Below the pieces are notes generated by a model, which was not told the DNA's origin, ran no database searches, and saw only the letters and a list, made by a program, of their open reading frames with translations. DNA of 64,000 bases from an uncultured Roseobacter sp. (lineage in GTDB: Bacteria; Pseudomonadota; Alphaproteobacteria; Rhodobacterales; Rhodobacteraceae), in assembly GCF_947493125.1 (NCBI RefSeq), contig NZ_CANLQB010000003.1:310001-374000 (forward strand), in the 5' to 3' direction. Each line of letters starts with the position of its first letter. Within the stretch, counting starts at the first letter, position 1. Made by a program: the position numbers and the translations under genes. Below, one piece after another: positions 51,453-59,800 of this stretch.

Positions 51453-51931
51453 CCGGCGCGCCCTGCCTGTCGCTGCACGAGAGCGCCGTGCGCGACCGCG
51501 CGCGGATCTATCTGGGCATCTTTCGCGAGCTGTCGCAGAGCCACGGCGAAGCGGAAGCGGTCCGCGTGCTGCAGAGTGCCAGCCGCGCCCATGGGCTGGA
51601 GGTTGGCGCGGGGCTGGCGCAGTTCGCCCCGCGGGACTTCAAGGGGCTGCTTGCGTCCTATTTCCTGGGACCCGACAGCGCGACCTATGCGCCTGAGCTG
51701 CGGGAAATCACTGCCGACTGTGTCGAGGTGCAGTTCATGACCTGTCCGCTCAAGGACGGCTGGCGCGAGATGGGATGCAGCGATGCGGAGGTCTGTACGT
51801 TGCTGCGCTGCGCCACCGCCTTTGACGCCGCGCTGTGGGAGGCGGCGGGGTTCGATTATGAGTTGGAGCCCTGGGCGCCGGGCAGGGCCGGGTGCTGCCG
51901 GACGCGGGTCACGGAGAAGCGCCGGAGCTGA
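51449..51931 (+). CDS. L-2-amino-thiazoline-4-carboxylate hydrolase-like protein
   Basis: 160 residues. The block CPLKDGWREMGCSDAEVCTLLRCATAFDAALWEAAGF is divided into the conserved CPLKD and C-x3-CAxxxD elements of the ATC hydrolase family, which opens 2-amino-thiazoline-4-carboxylate to N-carbamoyl-cysteine. Coupled to the RidA gene by an ATGA overlap (51449-51452). The extra C-terminal CC pair is unusual. Family match is good; activity not proven. Confidence 0.75.
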   Translation: MTGAPCLSLHESAVRDRARIYLGIFRELSQSHGEAEAVRVLQSASRAHGLEVGAGLAQFAPRDFKGLLASYFLGPDSATYAPELREITADCVEVQFMTCPLKDGWREMGCSDAEVCTLLRCATAFDAALWEAAGFDYELEPWAPGRAGCCRTRVTEKRRS

Positions 51932-51985
51932 GGCCGCGGGCGCGGGCCTCCCGCTGCCCTGCACCCCAACCGGCCGCGCGCGGGC

Positions 51986-52432
51986 CTAGCCCTGCGGGCT
52001 GTTCTTCGGCTTGCGGGTCAGAAGGTGGATCGCGTCGAGCAACTCGCCGGTGTCGGTGGGTTTGCCGAGCGCCATATCGGCGCCAAGATCCTTGGTGATG
52101 CGCAGCAGGTCGGACAAGCCCTGATTGTGAATCGCACCCGAGATCGCGATGATCGGCATTTCCTTCATCCAGGGCTCGAGATTCCAGCTCAACGCCCCGC
52201 GCAGCCGGGAAATCAGGGAGATACCGCCGTCGGGCACGGTCTTGTTGTCGTGCCGCACGATGATATCGGTGATCAGCAGGTCGAAGCGTGTTTTTGAGAT
52301 CAGCTCAATGGCGTCGGAGGCCGTCGAACAGCACCGCACCGAATGGCCGTTCGCGGCAAGCAGCTCGCTCAGCACAGAGGCGAAGGCCTCGTCATCGTCC
52401 ATCAACAGTATCTTGACCAAGGGATGCTCCAC
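51986..52432 (-). CDS. single-domain response regulator
   Basis: 148 residues, only a receiver domain. MDDDEAF (acidic pocket), the phosphoacceptor in LLITDIIV and the Lys in GKPTD are present. The region after the acceptor has an insertion (RHDNKTVPDGG). No output domain. It lies 99 bp downstream of the hybrid kinase gene on the same strand and is probably its partner in a relay. Confidence 0.87.
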   Translation of the reverse strand: MEHPLVKILLMDDDEAFASVLSELLAANGHSVRCCSTASDAIELISKTRFDLLITDIIVRHDNKTVPDGGISLISRLRGALSWNLEPWMKEMPIIAISGAIHNQGLSDLLRITKDLGADMALGKPTDTGELLDAIHLLTRKPKNSPQG

Positions 52433-52531
52433 CTTGTTGACCGGTCCGTCGCCGCCGTGGCACCCCCTTTGCCAATATCGGGATGAAAAAACAAGGCAGG
52501 AGCCTGCGGTGCGGCGGACATGGGCACTGTT

Positions 52532-54835
52532 TCAATGTTCCTTTCCGGCGGCTGCATCAGCCAGCGCTTTGGCCAGAACGTCGGCCAGTTCCACGGGAGG
52601 GCAGGGTTTCTGCAGCAGCGGGGCCACCACCTCGCCCATCTCGGAGGAAGTAAACCCGGTATATCCTGACATATAGACAACGGGGAGTTCGGGGCGCAGC
52701 TGCCGCGCCTGCCGGGCGAGTTCGAACCCGCCGATGCCGCCGGGCATCACGATGTCGGTGAGCAGCAGGTCGACCTCCGTGCCGCTTTCGAGAACCGCCA
52801 GCGCTTCGTTGCCGAAGCGGGCCGGCAGGAACCCGAAGCCCAGCTCCTGGAGCAGGTCCTGCATCACCTCCAGCAGCGGCTCCTCGTCTTCGACCACGAG
52901 GATGGTCTGCCCCTGACCCTGGCGAATCGGCAGCCGGGCAATCGGCTCTTCGCGCACGTCCTCGGTGGTGCCGCGGGGCAGGATCATGCGAATCGTGCTG
53001 CCAAAGCCGATCTCGGAGTAGATCCGCAGCTCGCCGTCCGCGTGCTGGATGAAGCCATAGACCATGGAGAGGCCCAGGCCGCTGCCCGAGTTCGTGTCCT
53101 TGGTGGTAAAGAAGGGATCAATGGCCCGGCGCTTGACCTCTTCGGACATGCCCGGCCCATCGTCGGTCACGGAGATCTCCACATAGCGATGGGCGCGCGC
53201 GTCATGGCGTGCGACGTCCTTGGCATGCTCGCGTTTCATGCCCTGCGCGATATAGGCATTCAGATCCTCGCGCCGCAGCGCCAGATCGGCATCGACCTCA
53301 TCGACCGCGCGCGCCTTGACGGTGATCTTGCCGTCCTTGCCGGTCCGCAGGATCGCGTCGCGGCTGTTCAGCACGAGGTTGAGCAGCGCATTGTCGAGCT
53401 GGCCGTGATCGCAGTAGATCAGGATGTCGGGTTCGGGCGGCAGGAAGGTGATCTCCACACTGGCCTCGATCGCCGGGCGAACGAGCGCTTCGACATCGCT
53501 GAACACGTCCGACACCTGCCGTGATTTCGACAGGCCGGGCTGCGGTTTGGCAAAGGCGAGCAGCCGTCCCGTGAGCTCGCGCCCGCGCTCCACCGCCCCC
53601 AGCGCGGCTTCCAACATCCTGTCGGACCGTTCGGAGAGGTTGTCCGTCCGGGTCAGCTGCATCGCATAGAGGATCGTCGCCAGCAGGTTGTTGAAATCAT
53701 GGGCGATGCCTCCGGTCAGCTGGCCCAGAGCATCCAGCCGGCCCTTGCGCTCGATCTGCTGGCGGTTTTTCTCCAGCAGCGACACGTCATCCAGGACGAT
53801 CACACAGCGCAGGCTGCTGGAGGGGTCCTTGACGACGGAGGTGGACACCCGGACATAGCGGTTTTCGCTGCCGCCCTGCCGCGTCATCAGGTGGGTCTCG
53901 CCCGCCAGAGCCTGCCCCACCATCACGCGGTTGACCGGATCCGCCGACGATTCCAGCGGATGCATGTCGATGATGTCGAGGAACTTGATCGCCTCCGGCC
54001 AGGCAAAGGGTGTTTCCTGCGATGTGCCGCCCAGCATGTGCCGCGCGGCGGGGTTGATCACATCGACCCTGCCCGTCTCGTCCAGGCCGATGATCCCGTT
54101 CATCGTGGTGTCGAGCACCAGGCGCAGCTGTTCGGAGGTGGCGGTGAGATCGCGCTCGACATCTTCGAAGTGGTCGCGGGTGGTGTTGATCGCCGTCGCG
54201 ATTGCGTCCAGATCGTCCGCTCTGCCGCCGGTCCGACGGTCCAGCACCAGGGCGTGGCTCTGGGTCAGCCAGTCGGACCCGGAGACGTATCTGGCGATCT
54301 GTCGCAGGTGGCGGCTGACCAAGCGGCCGAAGATGGCCAGAATCGCGATGGAGGCGATGCCCGTCTTGGCCAGGTTCGACAGAAAGAGCACCAGCACCTG
54401 GGCATAGAGGTCCGACCAGATCCGCGCCCGGCTGAGGCCGACCTCCAGTGTGCCGACGGGGCTGACGCCGCGCAGCGGATCGCTGTGCAGCAGCGCGATG
54501 GTATCCATTTGCAGCTGCTCGCCGTCCTCCTTCGGGCCCCGGGTCCAGCTGGTCCCGGCATCGGTTGTCAGGCTGAGCGCGCCGATATCGGCGCCCGAGA
54601 AGATGCCGTCCATGATCTGCCCGACCTGTTGGCTGTCGAAGGACCACAGCGCGGAGCTGAGGCTCTGCCCGAAGCCCTGCTCGATCTGCGCCGTCACCTC
54701 ATGCAGCGCCTCGTCCTGTCGCACGAAGGTCAGGTAAAGCTGCACCGAGGTCGCCAGCAGAGACAGCACCGCATTGATCGCGAGGACCAGAACCAGCAGC
54801 TTGAGCGCCAGCGGGTTGTTCCAACGCGAGGGCAC
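52532..54835 (-). CDS. hybrid sensor histidine kinase
   Basis: 767 residues. Two membrane helices (~10-36 and ~145-172) flank a periplasmic sensor; a HAMP-like segment and a PAS domain follow (LRLVLDTTMNGIIGLDETGR, ~238-257), then HisKA with phosphoacceptor His379 in GGIAHDFNNLL, a HATPase domain (VTDDGPGM; SGLGLSMVYGF) and a C-terminal receiver with Asp694 in LLLTDIVMP. The stop of the solute-binding gene is 5 bp upstream, so ligand binding there is probably relayed to this kinase. It would phosphorylate its own receiver or the response regulator at 51986. Confidence 0.92.
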   Translation of the reverse strand: MPSRWNNPLALKLLVLVLAINAVLSLLATSVQLYLTFVRQDEALHEVTAQIEQGFGQSLSSALWSFDSQQVGQIMDGIFSGADIGALSLTTDAGTSWTRGPKEDGEQLQMDTIALLHSDPLRGVSPVGTLEVGLSRARIWSDLYAQVLVLFLSNLAKTGIASIAILAIFGRLVSRHLRQIARYVSGSDWLTQSHALVLDRRTGGRADDLDAIATAINTTRDHFEDVERDLTATSEQLRLVLDTTMNGIIGLDETGRVDVINPAARHMLGGTSQETPFAWPEAIKFLDIIDMHPLESSADPVNRVMVGQALAGETHLMTRQGGSENRYVRVSTSVVKDPSSSLRCVIVLDDVSLLEKNRQQIERKGRLDALGQLTGGIAHDFNNLLATILYAMQLTRTDNLSERSDRMLEAALGAVERGRELTGRLLAFAKPQPGLSKSRQVSDVFSDVEALVRPAIEASVEITFLPPEPDILIYCDHGQLDNALLNLVLNSRDAILRTGKDGKITVKARAVDEVDADLALRREDLNAYIAQGMKREHAKDVARHDARAHRYVEISVTDDGPGMSEEVKRRAIDPFFTTKDTNSGSGLGLSMVYGFIQHADGELRIYSEIGFGSTIRMILPRGTTEDVREEPIARLPIRQGQGQTILVVEDEEPLLEVMQDLLQELGFGFLPARFGNEALAVLESGTEVDLLLTDIVMPGGIGGFELARQARQLRPELPVVYMSGYTGFTSSEMGEVVAPLLQKPCPPVELADVLAKALADAAAGKEH

Positions 54836-54840
54836 GCCGC

Positions 54841-55593
54841 TCAGTCCACGGCGTGTTTCTGAAGCAGCGCGGCGAGCGAGCCGTCGGCGCGCATCTCGGC
54901 GAGGGCCGTATTGAAGGCGGCGACGATGCGGTCATGATCGGGCCGCCGCTTGGACACCGCCATGTGGATCTTCTGATCGGCCAGCGACGGCTCGAGGAAT
55001 TCGATCTGATCCAGCAGCCCGGGGTCTTCCATCAGGACCGAGTGGGTCACCACATGGGTGCTGTCGAGCGTCAGGTCGACCCTACCGGCGGCGACCATCT
55101 GCACCCCCTGAAGCGTGGTGGTGACCTCGAACTTGTTGAGAAACTCCGCGGTGTCGAAGGCGGGTTCATAGAGAAAGCCGGTCCCCACCGCGATCACATA
55201 GGGTGTGAGCGATTGCAGACCGTCATAGCGCACCGAGGAGCCTGTCTTGCGCACGAATTTGACCTGGGTCTCGAAGAACGGCTCCGAGTAGTCCAGCGCC
55301 TGCTGCATCTCCGCATCGAGGAACAGGCTGGTGACCACGTCATAGTCGCCGGAGCGGGCCCCGCTCACCACACGCGACCAGGGCAGGATCGCGGTCTCCA
55401 CCTCGAAGCCAGCGCGGGTCAGCACCGCTTGGGTCACGTCGATGGAGATGCCCTTGCCGGGCAGGGCTGCACCGGAGAAGGGGGGCCATTCATCGGCGAC
55501 CACGATCAGCTTGTCCTGAGCAGGCGCGGGTGCCGCACTCAGCATCACCCAGGTGGCGGCGATCCCGATCAGACGGTTGACGAACGACCCCAT
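54841..55593 (-). CDS. family 3 solute-binding protein, likely sensor partner of the kinase
   Basis: 250 residues from ATG 55593 with GGAGG upstream. Signal peptide ends APAQD; the rest is a SBP_bac_3 fold (WPPFSGAALPGKGISIDVTQ, VETAILPWSRVVSG). No ABC transporter subunits follow; instead the kinase gene starts 5 bp after its stop. It therefore probably presents a small amino acid or dicarboxylate to the kinase's periplasmic domain, a three-component arrangement. Confidence 0.88.
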   Translation of the reverse strand: MGSFVNRLIGIAATWVMLSAAPAPAQDKLIVVADEWPPFSGAALPGKGISIDVTQAVLTRAGFEVETAILPWSRVVSGARSGDYDVVTSLFLDAEMQQALDYSEPFFETQVKFVRKTGSSVRYDGLQSLTPYVIAVGTGFLYEPAFDTAEFLNKFEVTTTLQGVQMVAAGRVDLTLDSTHVVTHSVLMEDPGLLDQIEFLEPSLADQKIHMAVSKRRPDHDRIVAAFNTALAEMRADGSLAALLQKHAVD

Positions 55594-56317
55594 CTTTTCC
55601 TCCGCGATGCCGCAAGACCCCGCCCGTCTTGTGCACGCATATGTCGAATTTTACAAGCAGGGGTAGAGCAAAGCCGCGCATCTGTTGCCATCGTGCAGGG
55701 GTTGCGGCCCGCCCCGGCGCCGCCTGTGGTGCCACTGCCCCCGCTGGGCCGGCCCTTTTCGAGACGTCGGGGACAGGCCTCATGCATCCGCGCAAGACCT
55801 GCTTGCAGCGCTTTGGGTTCCCGCCGGGGCGGGTGCGCGATATCTCATGCCCATGACGCGTACGGTGTGCGTGATCGGTGGAGGCGATGCTGGCAGCTTT
55901 GCCCCGACCGGTTCGACCTCCGGCGCGGTGAGTGAACAAGGTTGTTTGGTTGCCATGGTGCGGCACATGTCGTGACACAGCGAGATGGCGCCCGGGCGGG
56001 TCGGCCCCCTGGTGGGTCGTCTTGCCCGGGCCTCCAGCGGCGATGACGGGCGGGGCCATCTGGCACGCGCCAGGCCATGCCGCGCGCGGCGACTCGCCAC
56101 GGGTCGCAAGGGACGGGAGAACAGGATCGGACTCAAAAGTATCAACCCACCCGTGCACCCCTACAACCTATCGTATCAGATTCCGCGTCCTATCGCAGAA
56201 TTTCCTTTAAAAAAGGCCGTTTGACGGCCTGCTGATGTCAACCAACCCTTTCCAGTCCCAGTCGAAGTTGTTACGTTTTGCCCCTGTAACAGGGGAGCAG
56301 CGTGCGGTTGGGGCTGA
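55594..56317. other. 0.7-kb spacer upstream of the three-component operon
   Basis: No confident gene. A short frame from 55849 begins with a FAD/NAD-like phrase (VCVIGGGDAGSF) but stops after ~40 residues, perhaps the remnant of a flavoprotein. The left end is the promoter region of the solute-binding gene; the right end contains the hairpins of the small-RNA candidate at 56205-56310. Confidence 0.45.
56205..56310 (-). ncRNA. candidate small RNA with terminator, opposite the RHH-gene leader
   Basis: On the minus strand the hairpin GGCCGTCAAACGGCC (56215-56229) is followed by a six-T run (56209-56214), a classic intrinsic terminator. Upstream on that strand lies CCCCTG-TTA-CAGGGG (56282-56296). 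No minus-strand protein gene ends here, so a ~100-nt transcript starting near 56310 is likely. Its start would be opposite the leader of the gene at 56318. Confidence 0.4.
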
Positions 56318-56566
56318 ATGGCGAATAAAAGGATAGAGCGCGTGCAAACCGGTGTTCGCATCGAAAAGCGCATCTTAAAAGTTCTCAAGGCGGTCGCCGC
56401 GCAGCATGAAATGTCGCTGGGAGATTTGCTGGAAGGCATTCTGCTCCACAGCTTCGAAGGCAAGTCCCCTTTCGATGACGATACGCTCAGCTTTATCGAG
56501 CAGATGCGTAGCGCCTACGGCCTCGAACTGACCTCTGCGGACAGCGTGCCGGCCGGCGAAGACTGA
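56318..56566 (+). CDS. small ribbon-helix-helix-like protein
   Basis: 82 residues from ATG 56318. RVQTGVRIEKRILKVLKAVA followed by MSLGDLLEGILLHSFEG has the strand-helix-helix layout of RHH DNA-binding proteins, then an acidic C-terminal helix. The fold call is tentative. A possible minus-strand small RNA begins opposite its leader. Function unknown; perhaps a local regulator. Confidence 0.65.
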   Translation: MANKRIERVQTGVRIEKRILKVLKAVAAQHEMSLGDLLEGILLHSFEGKSPFDDDTLSFIEQMRSAYGLELTSADSVPAGED

Positions 56567-56706
56567 TCTGCCGGGCGGGCGCCCGGACCTTCTCGTGAGC
56601 ATTGGAAAGGCCCGGACCGCCGGCGCAGGGCGATGCCTGTGATTGCATCACCCAAGCACGGGCGCCCCGACGTCACCCGCGTCGCGTGCAGAAATTTCTA
56701 GGCAAT

Positions 56707-56724
56707 CGTTAACAACCCGTTACA
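56707..56724 (+). promoter_or_regulatory. weak Pho-box-like repeat before nuclease/nucleotidase gene
   Basis: CGTTAAC (56707-56713), four bases, then CGTTACA (56718-56724): two 7-mers with an 11-bp step as in a Pho box, but the bases differ from CTGTCAT/CTGTNAC. Located ~85 bp before the large secreted gene. Suggestive only. Confidence 0.25.
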
Positions 56725-56808
56725 AATAAATTCTACCGATGAGCGAAGTGGGTGTGGTCGCTGGTCGCCTGATCAGGTCAGGGCACGCCCGCCGTCTTTG
56801 TTTCAAGA

Positions 56809-59800
56809 ATGGATCCTGCTATGCGCCGTCAGATTTACGCGAACACCTTCAATGATTTTCTGGGTTTGGGACTGGCGGATACGCCTGCGGCTGGACAGCT
56901 CGATGCGATGCTGTGGTCGGTCGAGGGGTTCAACTCCGAGGCGGACCTGGCGCGGGGAGAAACAGACGGTGGCGTATCGACGGGCGGGCTCTATGCGCTG
57001 AACCGCGGCGCTGGAGACAATGCGCTCTACCTGCAGCCGGGGGGCAGCGATTTCACCCCGGGCAGCCTGACGCTCGCGCTCGAGAGCGGACCCACCGATC
57101 TTACGGATGTGGTGGTCAGCTTCGAGCGGCTCGTCACCAACGACCAGCCGCGCAGCAACGCCTTCGATCTGTCGTTCTCGCTGGACGGTGTGACCTTCCA
57201 GCCGCTTGACACCTTCGCCAGCGCGGCGGCAGCGGATGCCAATGGCGTGGTCTCCTCCACCGTGGCGGTGCCGCTGCCGGACCTTCCCGCCAATACCACC
57301 TTCTATCTGCGCTGGGACGGGGATGATGTGGAGGGCAGCGGGGCCCGCGACGAGTTCGGCATCGACAATCTGCTTGTGGACGGGCTCGAGGCGACCGATG
57401 GCGAAGGCGGCGTTTTCACGCTGGAACTGCTGCATATCGCCGATCAGGAAGCCTCCTCCGGCGCGGTGGTCGACGCGCCCAACCTCTCCGCCGTGCTGAA
57501 CGCGCTCCGCGCGCAGGATCTGGGCGATGATGGCGAGCCGGACAACACGCTGACGCTCTCGTCGGGTGACGCGATCATCCCCGGTGTGTTCTTCGATGCC
57601 TCCGAGGCCATTTTCGGCTCCGCCGGCATCGCGGATATCCAGATCCAGAACGAGCTGGGCATTCAGGCCATCGCCTTGGGCAACCACGAATTTGATTTCG
57701 GTACCGAAGCGCTGGCCGGTCTCATTTCGGGCGAGGCGCCCGGCGATGTCTTCAGCACCGATTTCGGCGGCACGGAGTTCGCCTATCTCTCCGCCAATCT
57801 CGAGTTCTCCACCGATACGAACCTTGCGCCCCTCGAAGTGGCGGGGGGTGGATCCGCGCTCGGCAATACCGTGACCTCCTCGGTGGTGCTGGAGACGGGC
57901 GGCGAGAAGATCGGCGTGGTGGGGGCGACGACCCCGACGCTCGGGCGCATCTCGAACCCCGGCGATCTGGGTATCCTGCCGGGAGATTTCGATGACACGC
58001 CAACGCCGGAGCAGCTGGACGCGCTGGCCGCACAGATCCAGGCCGAAGTGGACGGTCTGCTGGCTGCCGATCCGAGCATGAACAAGGTGATCCTGCTGTC
58101 GCATATGCAGCGGCTGACCCTCGAACAGGAGCTCGCCGCGCGGCTGGAGCATGTGGACGTGATCGTCGCGGGCGGCTCCAACACCCGCCTCTTTGACGAG
58201 AATGACCGCCCGCGCGACGGCGACAGCGTGCAGGGTGACTATCCGATCTTCGTGCAGAACGCCGGCGGCACCCAGACCGCCGTGGTCAACACCGATGGCA
58301 GCTACAAATATGTGGGCCGTCTGGTCATCGACTTCGACGAAGACGGCAACATTATCCCCGGCTCCTATGACGCGGAGGTCTCCGGCGCCTATGCGACGGA
58401 TGCCCAGGGCGTGGCAGACCTCGGCGCCGAAGCGCTGGTGGACCCGGAAATCCAGGCCATTGCGGACGCCATCGAAGCGCAGATCATCGCCACGGAATCG
58501 AACGTCTTCGGCAGCTCTGAGGTGTTCCTGAATGGCAACCGCTCCGGCGCCGAAGGGGACCCGGACGGGGTACGCACCCAGGAAACCAACCTCGGCAATC
58601 TGACCGCCGATGCCAACCTTGCCGCGGCCAAGGAGGCCGATGATACGGTCGTGGTGTCGATCAAGAACGGTGGCGGCATCCGCGCCTCCATCGGCGAAAC
58701 CGTGGTGCTGCCGGGCGATACGACCGCCACGCGCCTGCCCAACGGCGAGATTGTCGACAGCGACGGGAATATCGTGAAACCAGAAGGCGGCATCAGCCAG
58801 AACGACATCCAGACCACGCTGGCCTTCAACAACGGGCTGACCCTGCTGACGTTGACCAAGGCGGAACTGGTCGCGGTGCTGGAGCATGGCGTCGGCGGAC
58901 TGCCGGATGTGGCGGGCCGCTTCCCTCAGGTGTCGGGCGTCGAATTCTCCTTCGACCCGGACCTTGAAGCGGGCAGCCGCATCGTGAACGCGGAAATCGT
59001 CGATGCGGACGGCACCCAGATTGCCGAGCTGGTCCGCGACGGCGCGATCGTCGGCGACGAGAGCCAGGAATTCCGCATCGTGACGCTGAACTTCCTCGCC
59101 GGGGGCGGGGACGGCTTTCCCTTCCCGCAGGGCGAGAGCGCCAACCGGGTCGATCTGGCGCAGGACGGGGCGCCGCGGACGGGGGACGCCACTTTCGCCG
59201 ATGACGGCTCCGAACAGGATGCGCTGGCCGAATACCTCGACGATCTCGACGCGCCGTTCGACGAGGCCGACAGCGACCCCAGTGGCGACACCCGCATCCA
59301 GAACCTGAACTTCCGCGAGGACACCGTCTTCGACGAGGGTGGCAGTGACGACAGCGTGGTGATCAACGAAGTGCTCTCCAGCACCACGGGCACGGATTCC
59401 GAATATGTGGAGCTCTTCGGCACGCCCGGTGCCGCGCTCGACGGGCTCAGCCTGATCGTTGTGGACAGCAACACCGGCGCCTCCAAGGGCACCATCACCT
59501 ATCGTCTCGATTTCGCGCCCGGCACGGTGCTCGGCGACAACGGGTTCCTGCTCCTCGCCAACCAGATCGCCGAGGCGACCTATGGCGTCGAGGCCAATAT
59601 CTCTCTGCCCACCGATGCGTTCCAGAACAGCTCGTCGACCTTCGCGTTGGTCGAAACCGCGAGCCTCTCTGGTGACAGCGTCACCGGCAGCGAGGTGGTG
59701 ATCGATTCCGTGGCCACCGTGAATGAGGATGGCGACACATCTGTTCTGGGCGCGCCGGTCGTGGGACCGGACGGCAACTTCCTGCCCGCGGGCGTCGGCC

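Noticed and set aside
55849-55974. Short frame starting with a flavoprotein-like phrase (VCVIGGGDAGSF)
   Set aside because: Only about 40 residues before a stop and no continuation in other frames; may be a tiny remnant or chance.
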